DNA of 64,000 nucleotides from CADEED01 sp035502995. GTDB taxonomy: Bacteria; Pseudomonadota; Gammaproteobacteria; Steroidobacterales; Steroidobacteraceae. Where the stretch lies: positions 20,228 through 84,227 of the forward strand of contig DATJTW010000003.1 in NCBI GenBank assembly GCA_035502995.1, written 5' to 3'. Under the pieces are notes generated by a model. It made no database searches and was not told where the DNA came from. It was given only the letters and a program-made list of their open reading frames with translations. Shown one piece after another: positions 54,427 through 62,569 of the stretch; the stretch's first letter is position 1, and every line of letters begins with the position of its first letter. The position numbers were made by a program, and so were the translations under genes.

Positions 54427-55140
54427 TCACGTCTCCGGCGGATCCGGCAAATCTCCGAAGTCGACTACCGCGTTCGCGCGCCTGGCCTGTGCTTCCAGAA
54501 GCTTCCTGCCCGTTCCTTCATCGACGGGCACTGCGTCGCCGATCGTCGCGAACACCTTGGGTGCCGTCGGCTGAAAGAGAACGATGCATTCCCCGGGCAC
54601 CTGGTGTGACTCGTAGATGAACCCGTCTGCCTGCGGAATCCGCTCGACGAGACGTTGCGCCCACAAGCGCGTCGTTTCATAAGCCACTGGCCAGGCCGCG
54701 GAAAGATCGGGCGGCCGATTTCCCGGATCGACGAGAGCCGAGATGGCTGGACGTCGCAGGTCCAGCAACTCGAGCGCGCGCAGCGTTTTCACGCGCACGA
54801 GGTATCGATCCCGAGTCTCGTGTCGCGGAACCCGTTTGATGCCGCCGTGCCGGATGTTCCGCAACACCACTTCCCATAGCGCGATGGGTTCGCTCGCACC
54901 CGCATAGGCCGACGGGATCGGCGCGCCGCTCGACAACACCGGCGAGAACCGGTTGTTTGCGTCGGAGGGATAACAGACTTCCGCATAGGAGAGCGCATCG
55001 GCACGAGAAGGTGCGCGAAGAACCCGCCAGTATTCGGTTTCCGCCGGGATGGAAACCCTGAGGGTCCCGGTGCGCCACCCGCGTTGCGCGTTCTCGAGAT
55101 TTTCCGTGGTGGGAGGGTCGAGGTGGAACCCGTCAGTCAC
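54427..55140 (-). CDS. RES-domain toxin, 237 aa
   Basis: The RES fold is shown by the three signature residues in order: Arg in TEYWRVLRAP, Glu in SEPIALWEVVLRN and Ser in FIYESHQVPGECIVLF, with DRYLVRVKTLRALELLDLR between them. RES toxins degrade NAD+ as ADP-ribosyl-transferase-like enzymes in the cytoplasm. The GTG chosen overlaps the antitoxin stop by 8 nt and follows a GGAA-type site; an ATG 63 nt upstream inside the antitoxin gene is an alternative. It is encoded directly after its antitoxin candidate. Confidence 0.8.
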   Translation of the reverse strand: MTDGFHLDPPTTENLENAQRGWRTGTLRVSIPAETEYWRVLRAPSRADALSYAEVCYPSDANNRFSPVLSSGAPIPSAYAGASEPIALWEVVLRNIRHGGIKRVPRHETRDRYLVRVKTLRALELLDLRRPAISALVDPGNRPPDLSAAWPVAYETTRLWAQRLVERIPQADGFIYESHQVPGECIVLFQPTAPKVFATIGDAVPVDEGTGRKLLEAQARRANAVVDFGDLPDPPET

Positions 55141-56044
55141 GTCCGTTCCATCGTTCCTTGCTGGCGGCGTCGACAACCCGGGCGCGATCGGTTTCCCATA
55201 CATCGACCGGCGGCCGACCCTTCAGTGTCTCGTTGGGCTCGAGAAACCACTGCAGACGATCCCATCCCTGATCATCCGGCGAGAGGGCCGCCAGTACCTG
55301 CTTCATCTCCGGGATGATCTGCTTCCGGCCATCGAACTGGAACTTCGGATAGCACCATGACTGGCCGAAGCGGACGCCCAACACCCGGCCCGGCTTGCGC
55401 AGATCCGCGGCCAACTGGCTGGCATTGCTAGTCGTCGACGTCGCCGCGCTGGCGAGATCCTGGCTCGAAAACCAGCCCACGCTCTCCAGCATCTCGCGTC
55501 GCGCGGCGATCAACGCAGCGCGGTCCGCTGCGACCGCATCCTTGAGCGGAGTCGCTCGCTTCACCTCGATGGCGAGTGGGACGTGATCGTCGAACGCGAT
55601 GTCGAGATAACCGCGAATGCGGTCGGCGTCGGATTTCTTCCATTCGGTCGCCGGTACCAGCGTGAGCAGTGAACTCTCGTCCAGATGGCTCGTCCCCAGC
55701 GACAACAATCCGTTCGGCTGTGGAGACAATCGATCGATGTCCTCGACCATCGTCTCGAATTGAAAGCCGCCGCCCGTGAAATCTTTCCGGAACAGCATCC
55801 ATCGGCTGGCGTGACTCGGAACGTTGAGCAGTGGGTCGAACAACTCCGGTTTGGCGACCATGGCATTCCACAACCAGCTGGAGCTGGCGGTCGTTCGCGC
55901 TCCCCAGGTCAGCGCCGCGACGCGTTTTGCCAGCAAGGAAACGAGATTGACGTGAGTCAGCTCGCCGACTCGAAACTGGGGGACGCGGTCTTCGACGACG
56001 ATGGCATTGAGGAATACCGGGCCGGACTTCGCTGAAGGGGGCAT
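55133..56044 (-). CDS. oversized antitoxin with MbcA/ParS/Xre-type toxin-binding C terminus, 303 aa
   Basis: The last 80 residues (WDRLQWFLEPNETLKGRPPVDVWETDRARVVDAAS) match the DUF2384/MbcA-ParS-Xre toxin-binding domain found in RES antitoxins. The first 200 residues are unusual: no clear helix-turn-helix, but strand-rich segments such as VPQFRVGELTHVNLVSLLAKRV, RWMLFRKDFTGGGFQFETMVEDI and LDIAFDDHVPLAIEVKRATPLKD. Typical RES antitoxins have about 130-160 residues. It precedes the toxin gene. An AT-rich TATATAAC-like segment about 45 nt upstream may be the promoter. GC appears lower than in the rest of the window. Confidence 0.7.
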   Translation of the reverse strand: MPPSAKSGPVFLNAIVVEDRVPQFRVGELTHVNLVSLLAKRVAALTWGARTTASSSWLWNAMVAKPELFDPLLNVPSHASRWMLFRKDFTGGGFQFETMVEDIDRLSPQPNGLLSLGTSHLDESSLLTLVPATEWKKSDADRIRGYLDIAFDDHVPLAIEVKRATPLKDAVAADRAALIAARREMLESVGWFSSQDLASAATSTTSNASQLAADLRKPGRVLGVRFGQSWCYPKFQFDGRKQIIPEMKQVLAALSPDDQGWDRLQWFLEPNETLKGRPPVDVWETDRARVVDAASKERWNGRD

Positions 56045-56143
56045 GGCGGTCTCTTAATCTCTGAATTCCTTAGTGGCTGAGTTATATAGGTCCGGGCCGA
56101 CCAAAGTCCAGCGACGGGTTCTCGGTCAACCAGGATTTATAAA

Positions 56144-58033
56144 TCAACTACTTGCCGCGACGCGCTCGAGGATCAGGGCGACGAACTGATCACCATAACG
56201 GGCGAGCTTGGCCTGCCCGACGCCCGGGATCGTCGAGAACTCCGGCAGGTTCTTCGGCTGCCGCTGCGCCATCTCTCTCAGGCTCGCGTCGTTGAACACG
56301 ATGTAGGGCGGCATGCCGGCCTCATCCGCCAACCGCTTCCGCAATGCGCGCAGCGCTTCGAACAACTCGCCATGCGCACCCTCGATGACCGGCGGCTTCG
56401 TCCCCTTCGCGCCCTTCGCGCCTTTGCCACCCTTCGCCGGCTTCGCCGATTCGCCGACGCTCACTGTCCGCTCGCCGCGCAGCACCTGCCAGCTCGCCTC
56501 GTTCAACCCGAGCACCGAGTACCCGTCCTGCGACTGCACCATCAGCCCCTGGTGCAGCAGCGCCCGTGCGAGATCGCGCCACTCCTGCAGCCCGACCTCC
56601 TTGCCGATGCCGTACACGCTCAAGCTGCCGTGGTCGCGCGTGATGATCCGCTGCGTCTCCGCGCCGCGCAGGATCTCGATGATGTACGCGACGCCATAGC
56701 GCTCGCGCCGCTGCGCGAGCCGCGCGACGCAGGACAGGAATTGCTTCGCCTCCGTCGTGCGATCGACGGTGGCGCGCGGTTCGAGGCAGTTGTCGCAGTT
56801 GCCGCACTTGCCCGGGAACACTTCGCCGAAGTGGCGCAGCTGCACGCTGCGCCGGCATTCGCCGGATTCCGCGTAGCTCAGCACCTGCCGCAACTGCTGC
56901 CGCGCGATGCGTTGCTCGTCGACCAGCGGTTCCGAAGTCACCGGGTCGATCTTCTGATCGATGATGAACTCGGCGGTGCGGATGTCGGCCGCGCCGAAGT
57001 AGAGGATGCAGCGCGCGGGCTCGCCGTCGCGGCCGGCGCGTCCGGACTCCTGGTAGTAGCCCTCCAGCGTCTTCGGCAGGTCGTAGTGCACGACCCAGCG
57101 CACGTCCGGCTTGTTGATGCCCATGCCGAAGGCGATCGTCGCGACGATCACCTGCGCGTCGTCGCGGATGAACGCTTCCTGGTTGTCGCGCCGCGTGTCC
57201 GACTCGAGCCCGGCGTGGTACGGCAGCGCGCGGACGCCGTCGGCCTGCAGCCGCTCGGCGACCTCGTCGACGCGCTTGCGCGACAGGCAGTAGACGATGC
57301 CCGAGCCGTCGTCGCGGCGAGCGTTGTCGAGCACTTCCTGGTACGTGTCGCGCGACTTGGTGCGCACCGCGTAATACAGATTGGGCCGATTGAAGCTGGC
57401 GACGTGGATGCTCGGGTCGCGCAGCGCGAGCTGCTGCACGATGTCGCGGCGCACGCGCTCCGTGGCCGTGGCGGTGAACGCGGCGATCGGCACGTCCGGG
57501 AACTGCGTGCGCAGCCGGTGGAGCTGGCGGTACTCGGGGCGGAAGTCGTGTCCCCAGTCCGAGACGCAATGCGCCTCGTCGACCACCAGCGAGGTGAGGC
57601 CGTGCGTCGCCTGCAGCCGCGGCAGCACGTCGCCCTCGAACTCCGACTGCAGCAGGCGCTCGGGGGCGACGTACAGCAGCTTGAGCTCGCCGCGCTCGAG
57701 CTTCGCGAGCCGCCGGTTGACCTCGGCGCGTTCGAGTGAAGAATTGATGAACGTGGCCTCGATGCCGTTGTCGTGCAGCAGGCGCACCTGGTCCTGCATC
57801 AGCGCGATCAGCGGCGAGATCACCACGCAGACGCCGGGGCGGAGCAGGGCCGGCAGCTGGAAGCACAACGACTTGCCGCCGCCCGTCGGCATGATCGCGA
57901 GCACGTCGCGGCCGCGCAGGATGTCGCGGACGATGTCCTGCTGCCCGGGCCGGAAGGTGTCGAAGCCGAAGCGCTGCTTCAGCGCGGCAGCCAGGTCGGC
58001 GGGAGAGAGATCGGGAGGCAGTGCGGAATTCAT
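56144..58033 (-). CDS. recQ: ATP-dependent DNA helicase RecQ, 629 aa
   Basis: Helicase motifs are complete: motif I LAIMPTGGGKSLCFQLPAL, motif II VVDEAHCVSDWGHDFRPEY, motif III FTATATERVRRDI, motif VI YYQESGRAGRDGEPA. The RecQ zinc region has four cysteines (SGECRRSVQLRHFGEVFPGKCGNCDNC). A winged-helix RQC part and a C-terminal HRDC domain (EALRALRKRLADEAGMPPYIVFND) follow. A Lys/Gly-rich linker (about 530-545) is slightly long. It unwinds DNA in recombination and fork repair. Confidence 0.96.
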   Translation of the reverse strand: MNSALPPDLSPADLAAALKQRFGFDTFRPGQQDIVRDILRGRDVLAIMPTGGGKSLCFQLPALLRPGVCVVISPLIALMQDQVRLLHDNGIEATFINSSLERAEVNRRLAKLERGELKLLYVAPERLLQSEFEGDVLPRLQATHGLTSLVVDEAHCVSDWGHDFRPEYRQLHRLRTQFPDVPIAAFTATATERVRRDIVQQLALRDPSIHVASFNRPNLYYAVRTKSRDTYQEVLDNARRDDGSGIVYCLSRKRVDEVAERLQADGVRALPYHAGLESDTRRDNQEAFIRDDAQVIVATIAFGMGINKPDVRWVVHYDLPKTLEGYYQESGRAGRDGEPARCILYFGAADIRTAEFIIDQKIDPVTSEPLVDEQRIARQQLRQVLSYAESGECRRSVQLRHFGEVFPGKCGNCDNCLEPRATVDRTTEAKQFLSCVARLAQRRERYGVAYIIEILRGAETQRIITRDHGSLSVYGIGKEVGLQEWRDLARALLHQGLMVQSQDGYSVLGLNEASWQVLRGERTVSVGESAKPAKGGKGAKGAKGTKPPVIEGAHGELFEALRALRKRLADEAGMPPYIVFNDASLREMAQRQPKNLPEFSTIPGVGQAKLARYGDQFVALILERVAASS

Positions 58034-58310
58034 TGCTGCGAAGCATACGGGCGAATGGCGCCGGTGGCAGCGGCAATTCCCCGGCGAAGCGGGCCGATTC
58101 GGCGCCGACGTGCACCGGACATCGCCCCCGTCGACGCCGGATGTCGGCTGCGTCGTCCCGCTGCGCGTCGCACCAAACGGTAGCAGTCGACAGTTCGCAG
58201 CTCAGCGGCCCGACTAACTAGATTGCGGCGGAGAACGCACCTGTACTATCGTCGCCGTCAACAAGAACGACGACCGCGCCCGCTGCGCCGGTCGTCCCGG
58301 GGAGATTCCC

Positions 58311-58922
58311 ATGCCGTCGCCGCAACTATCGTCGTCACTGGTCTTCGTGCTGCGCTGGGAGGGTGGCTTCGTCGATCACCCGGACGATCCGGGCGGTCGC
58401 ACCAACCGCGGCGTCACGCAGAAGGTCTACGACCAGTGGCGCAAGGGCCAAGGCCTCGCACCCCAGGACGTGAAGCTGATCGGCGACGACGAAGTCACGG
58501 CGATCTACGAAACGGGCTACTGGCTGGCCGCGCGCTGCGACCGGCTCGACGATCCGCTGTATCTCGTGCAGTTCGACACCGCGGTGAACATGGGCGTGAA
58601 CCGCGCCGTGCGCTTCCTGCAGGAAGCCGTGCAGTGCCCGATCGACGGCGACTTCGGTCCTACCACCGAGAAGGCGTACGCCTCCTGCGACCGCGGCGCG
58701 GCGGCGATCGCCTACTGCAAGGCGCGCGAGTCCTTGTATGACCGGCTGATCGCGAAGAACCCGAAGCTCGCCGCGTTCCGTCGCGGCTGGTTGAATCGCC
58801 TCAATGCGTTGCGCCAGCAGGCGGGTCTGCCGGTCGTCGGCGCCACGAGAGGGGGTGCGCCGGTGCCGGAGCCCACGTTCCGGATCCCGGACATCGGCCA
58901 GGATCCGGCTTTCGATCTCTGA
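58311..58922 (+). CDS. GH108-type N-acetylmuramidase / secretion-activator family protein, 203 aa
   Basis: The N-terminal catalytic domain starts FVLRWEGGFVDHPDDPGGRTNRGVTQ, the EGG signature of GH108 (Glu at about 17). VQFDTAVNMGVNRAVRFLQEAV and IDGDFGPTTEKAYASC follow, the peptidoglycan-binding segment. No signal peptide is evident, as in phage endolysins and zeamin-like lysozymes. It heads the TIR/pYEATS operon. It may lyse the cell wall when released with a holin, or act as a secreted effector. GGGGAG site precedes the ATG. Confidence 0.85.
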   Translation: MPSPQLSSSLVFVLRWEGGFVDHPDDPGGRTNRGVTQKVYDQWRKGQGLAPQDVKLIGDDEVTAIYETGYWLAARCDRLDDPLYLVQFDTAVNMGVNRAVRFLQEAVQCPIDGDFGPTTEKAYASCDRGAAAIAYCKARESLYDRLIAKNPKLAAFRRGWLNRLNALRQQAGLPVVGATRGGAPVPEPTFRIPDIGQDPAFDL

Positions 58923-58934
58923 CAGGAACGAATC

Positions 58935-60221
58935 GTGACGCAGAAGACCTGTTTCGTCGTGATGGGATTCGGCAAGAAGACCGACTACCAGTCGCAACGC
59001 ACGCTCGACCTGGACAAGACCTACCGCTCGATCATCAAGCGCGCCGTCGAGGCCGCCGGGCTCACGTGCATCCGCGCCGACGACGTCATGCATGCCGGCA
59101 TCATCGACAAGCCGATGTACGAGCTGCTGCTCGGCGCCGATCTCGTCGTGGCCGACCTGTCGACATCGAACGCCAACGCGTTGTACGAGCTCGGCGTCCG
59201 CCACGCGCTCAAGCCGAACACGACGATCGTCATCGCCGAGTCGGGCTTCAAGTTCCCGTTCGATCTCAAGAGCCTGTTGATCCGTCCGTACACGCACCTG
59301 GGCGACGGCATCGACTACGAAGAAGTGGAACGCATGTTCGTCGCCGTGCGCGACGCCGCCATCGCGCTGGTCGGGAAGGGCGACGTCGACAGCCCGGTGT
59401 ACACGTTCCTCCACGAGCTCGAGCCGCCCGGCCTCCGGGCCAAGGCGCAAGCCGCCGCGGCCGCGGTGCTCGAAACGAAGGACGATCACAGCGCGGCATT
59501 GCTGGCCGAGGCCACGGCAGCGCGCGATCGCGGCGAGTTTCCCAAGGCGAAGATGTTTCTCGAGACATTGCTCACGCGACGCCCGAACGACGCTTTCCTC
59601 ATCCAGCAGCTGGCGTTGTGCACGTACAAGGCGAAGGCCACGCCCGAGCAGGCGCTGGCGCAGCTCGAGGAAGCCCGTGAGATCCTGAAGCCCCTGCAGC
59701 CGCGCGCGACACTCGACACCGAAACGCTCGGTCTCTGGGGCGCGATCCACAAACGCCTGTGGGATGCGCGCGGTCAGCGGCCCGACCTCGACGAGGCCCT
59801 GTGGGGATACGAGCGCGGCTACTACCTGCGCGCGGACTACTACAACGGCATCAACTACGCGTTCCTGCTGAACCAGCGGGCCGCGGTCTCCGCCCGCGCC
59901 GATGCCATTGCGGACTTCGTCATCGCGCAACGCGTCCGGCGGAACGTCATCGACATCTGCCAGGCGATCGAACAGAAGATCGACCCGAACGTCGGCGGGC
60001 TGAAGGACGACGCGGGCAACCTGGACGTGAAGGCGACCTTCTGGATGCTGGCGACGCTGGTCGAGGGTTACGTGGGCATCGGTGACGAAGTCAGAGCCCG
60101 CGGCTACGCCGACAAGGCCGCGGCGTTGAATCCTCCCGGCTGGATGCTGGATAGTCTCCAGGACCAGCTCGGCAAACTGCGCCCCATGCTCGTGGCGCAG
60201 GCGACCCTGACGAATTTCTGA
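58935..60221 (+). CDS. Rossmannoid (TIR/deoxyribosyltransferase-like) plus TPR-S (MAP3K/TRAFs-binding-like) protein, 428 aa
   Basis: Residues 1-150 form a flavodoxin-like alpha/beta domain: FVVMGFGKKTDY with Leu-Asp-Leu, DVMHAGIIDKPMYELLLGADLVVADLS and the NANALYELGVRHAL signature, whose Glu matches the catalytic position of nucleoside 2-deoxyribosyltransferase and TIR-like enzymes. From about 175 to the end the chain is made of helical repeats of the TPR-S type seen in ASK-like signalling proteins and in bacterial conflict systems (FLIQQLALCTYKAKATPEQALAQLEEA, LWGAIHKRLWDARGQRPDLDEALWGYERGYYLRADYYNGINYAFL). It likely acts as a sensor or adaptor with a nucleotide-hydrolysing head. GTG start. 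Confidence 0.75.
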   Translation: MTQKTCFVVMGFGKKTDYQSQRTLDLDKTYRSIIKRAVEAAGLTCIRADDVMHAGIIDKPMYELLLGADLVVADLSTSNANALYELGVRHALKPNTTIVIAESGFKFPFDLKSLLIRPYTHLGDGIDYEEVERMFVAVRDAAIALVGKGDVDSPVYTFLHELEPPGLRAKAQAAAAAVLETKDDHSAALLAEATAARDRGEFPKAKMFLETLLTRRPNDAFLIQQLALCTYKAKATPEQALAQLEEAREILKPLQPRATLDTETLGLWGAIHKRLWDARGQRPDLDEALWGYERGYYLRADYYNGINYAFLLNQRAAVSARADAIADFVIAQRVRRNVIDICQAIEQKIDPNVGGLKDDAGNLDVKATFWMLATLVEGYVGIGDEVRARGYADKAAALNPPGWMLDSLQDQLGKLRPMLVAQATLTNF

Positions 60222-60243
60222 GCGCGGCAGCGCCGGAGGTGTC

Positions 60244-60942
60244 ATGAAGATCTTTCTGGGTTTCGCGTTCCGCCCGGCCGACGAGGAGCTCGTGCGCTGG
60301 TGCGACCGCTTGTTTGCCAGTCAGCTCGTGCACGTCTTCACGGGCGAACGCCTCGGCGGCGACGCGCTCACGCCCGCAGTCCAGGCGCGCATCGATCAGT
60401 GTGACGTCGTGGTCGGTCTGCTGACGCGTCGCGATGCGAAGGCCGATGGCAAGTTCACCACGCACGACTGGGTGCGCGACGAGATCAACTACGGCCGCAA
60501 CAAGGGCAAGCGCGCGATCGCCGTGATCGAGGAGGGCGTCGACGTCGGCGGCATGTACCAGGGTCACGAGATGATCCCGCTGGATCGCGCGAATCCGCTG
60601 GAGACTTTCCTGCGCCTGGCCGAGACCGTCGGCGGCTGGAAGCGCGAGTTCGGCCGGACGGTGAAGGTGCAGATCCTGCCGGCGTCGCTGGCGCGGCGCG
60701 TGGGCTCGACGGAGAACGGGGTCTCGTGCGCTCATCGGCTGTGGTCGCAGGGCAAGAAAGGGCAGTGGACCGAGGTCACGCCGGTGCCCGAAGGTGGCGG
60801 CACATTCGTGTGGATCGACGGCGTGAAGGACGACGACCTGATCCAGCTGAAGATCGAAGGCCTGGGACGGCAGATCCTGACGTCGGTGGCGACATCGCAG
60901 TGGATGCAGATCGAACTCGAGAACGGGGGAGGCCGCCCATGA
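60244..60942 (+). CDS. TIR-like domain protein, 232 aa
   Basis: The first 140 residues resemble a TIR-like Rossmann fold: KIFLGFAFRPADEELVRWCDRLF, GDALTPAVQARIDQCDVVVGLLTRRD and WVRDEINYGRNKGKRAIAVIEEGVDVGG. A conserved Glu lies in RDEINYGRNKGK, at the usual TIR glutamate position. The remaining 90 residues form a beta-rich domain (TFVWIDGVKDDDLIQLKIEGLG) that I cannot name. If active it would cleave NAD+. A strong GGAGGT precedes the ATG, 22 nt after the TPR-S gene. Confidence 0.7.
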   Translation: MKIFLGFAFRPADEELVRWCDRLFASQLVHVFTGERLGGDALTPAVQARIDQCDVVVGLLTRRDAKADGKFTTHDWVRDEINYGRNKGKRAIAVIEEGVDVGGMYQGHEMIPLDRANPLETFLRLAETVGGWKREFGRTVKVQILPASLARRVGSTENGVSCAHRLWSQGKKGQWTEVTPVPEGGGTFVWIDGVKDDDLIQLKIEGLGRQILTSVATSQWMQIELENGGGRP

Positions 60943-61757
60943 CGATCACGACGCAACAGTCGGCGACCTACAGCGGCAAGGACTGGTGGGATTGGGCCGT
61001 GTGGATCGAGGCGCCGAAGAAGGAAATGGATGCCATCAAGCAGGTGGTGTACACGCTGCACGCGACGTTCGCGGACCCGGTGCGCGTCATCAAGACGCGG
61101 CGCAACGGATTCCGGCTCGAGTCGGCCGGCTGGGGCGAATTCGACATCTACATCGAGATCGAACGCACCGACGGCAAGAAACTCGATCGCGTGCATTCGC
61201 TGAAGCTCGAATATCCGCGCGAGACCGTGTCGCGGTCCGCGGCTCCGCCGGGCCCGCGTGCGCCGCCGAAGAGTGCGGCGGTTAAGAGTGCGGCGGTGAA
61301 GCGCGCGCCGGTGAAGCGCGCGATCTCGCGGGGTCCGTCGCCGGCGGCCGAGACCCGCGGCGAGTCCGAACGCCAGCCGACGGTCTACGTCTCGAGCGGC
61401 GCGGCCGACGCGGACTTCGCGCGGCTGCTGAAGGAGCAGCTGGCGAAACGCGGCGTGAACATCACCAGGTTCGACGACGCCGCCATGGGCCAGCCGTGGG
61501 AGAGTTGCGTCAAGGAAGCGATCCGGAAATCCGACGCGGCCGTGTTCATCGTCTCGGGCCAGCCGAGCCTGTGGTCGAGCCTGGAGATGGACTACGCGAA
61601 GGGCGCCGCGGGCAAGCAGGTGATCCCGTTGCTCGTGGGCACCGCGGCCAAACTACCCGACTCGCTCGCGGACCGGCAGGCGCTGCACGTGGACTCGTCG
61701 AAGGACGTGAACGTCGCGATGGAGCAGATCCTGAAGGCGACGAAGGTGTCGGCCTGA
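60939..61757 (+). CDS. pYEATS-TIR fusion protein, 272 aa
   Basis: Residues about 8-95 form a prokaryotic YEATS domain (GKDWWDWAVWIEAPKKEMDAIKQVVYTLH, FADPVRVIKTRRNGFRLESAGWGEFDIYIEIERTDG), an Ig-like reader fold that in eukaryotes binds acylated lysine. A Lys/Ala/Pro linker (about 105-140, AAVKSAAVKRAPVKRA) leads to a C-terminal TIR domain (TVYVSSGAADADFARLLKEQLAKRG, WESCVKEAIRKSDAAVFIVSGQ, SSLEMDYAKGAAGKQVIPLLVG). The Glu in WSSLEMDYA is the likely catalytic residue. Start overlaps the TIR-like gene (ATGA). This looks like a sensor-effector protein of an immune system. Confidence 0.82.
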   Translation: MTITTQQSATYSGKDWWDWAVWIEAPKKEMDAIKQVVYTLHATFADPVRVIKTRRNGFRLESAGWGEFDIYIEIERTDGKKLDRVHSLKLEYPRETVSRSAAPPGPRAPPKSAAVKSAAVKRAPVKRAISRGPSPAAETRGESERQPTVYVSSGAADADFARLLKEQLAKRGVNITRFDDAAMGQPWESCVKEAIRKSDAAVFIVSGQPSLWSSLEMDYAKGAAGKQVIPLLVGTAAKLPDSLADRQALHVDSSKDVNVAMEQILKATKVSA

Positions 61758-62569
61758 CGCACCCGGCGCCGCGGGTCTTCGATTTCAACGCGGCGATCGT
61801 GCGCGAGCCGGGGCGCAGCGTCGTCGGCGGATTGAGCGCCAGCGGATCGAAGCCGACCTATGAGGGTGTCGTCGCGGAGCACCGGGCGTACGTCGGCGCG
61901 CTGCGCGCGGCCGGCGCACAGGTGATGGTGTTGCCGCCGCTCGAGGCGTTCCCGGATTCCGTGTTCGTGGAGGATCCGGCACTGGTGTTCGCGGCCGGTG
62001 CCATCAGGCTGCGTCCCGGTGCGCCGAGTCGTCGCGACGAAGCGCGGGAGCTCGCGCCGGCGCTCGAGGCGCGGTTCCCGCGCGTGTTGACGCTGTCCGA
62101 CGGATTCGCCGACGGCGGCGACGTGCTGGTGACGCCGCGCGAAGTGCTGATCGGCTTGTCCGCGCGCACGGATGCGGCGGGTGCCGCCGCGCTGGCCAGG
62201 CTGCTCGACTCGCTGGGCTTCGCCGCGCGCGTCGTCGACGTTCCCGCGGGAACGTTGCACCTGAAGACGGATTGCTCGCTGGTCGACGAGGAGACGATCC
62301 TCGCGACGCCGACGCTGGCGGCGTCGGGGTTGTTGGGCGGCTACCGGCTGCTGGTCGTGCCCGACGAGGAACGACACGCCACCAACGCGCTGCGCATCAA
62401 CGACGTCGTGCTGATGCGCGACGGCTGCCCGCGCACGCGCGAGTTGCTCGAGCGGCATGGCCTCGCCGTCCGGCCGCTGCCGACCGACGAGATCGCGAAG
62501 ATCGACGCCGGTCTCTCTTGCATGTCGCTGCGCTGGTTCGACCCTCAGTTGCGGTTCGGCTTGGGCTGA
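61754..62569 (+). CDS. dimethylarginine dimethylaminohydrolase-like (amidinotransferase fold) protein, 271 aa, CTG start
   Basis: The DDAH layout is clear: AAIVREPGRSVVGGL at the N terminus, FPDSVFVEDPALVF, DGFADGGDVLVTPREVLIGLSART, the catalytic histidine in TLHLKTDCSLVDE and the nucleophile cysteine in GLSCMSLRW. It should hydrolyse a methylated arginine or related guanidino compound. No ATG, GTG or TTG lies near the conserved N terminus in frame; the only suitable codon is CTG at 61754, which overlaps the upstream TGA (CTGA) just as other genes here overlap with ATGA or GTGA. Its 3' end overlaps the convergent DUF6600 gene by 25 nt. Confidence 0.75.
   Translation: MTHPAPRVFDFNAAIVREPGRSVVGGLSASGSKPTYEGVVAEHRAYVGALRAAGAQVMVLPPLEAFPDSVFVEDPALVFAAGAIRLRPGAPSRRDEARELAPALEARFPRVLTLSDGFADGGDVLVTPREVLIGLSARTDAAGAAALARLLDSLGFAARVVDVPAGTLHLKTDCSLVDEETILATPTLAASGLLGGYRLLVVPDEERHATNALRINDVVLMRDGCPRTRELLERHGLAVRPLPTDEIAKIDAGLSCMSLRWFDPQLRFGLG

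Noticed and set aside
53228..58226. Inverted 15-mer GACTAACTAGATTGC shared by 53228-53242 and 58212-58226, considered as an attachment site pair
   Set aside because: Both copies are intergenic and flank the RES/recQ block, but no integrase is present and a single 15-nt match in 64 kb can occur by chance.
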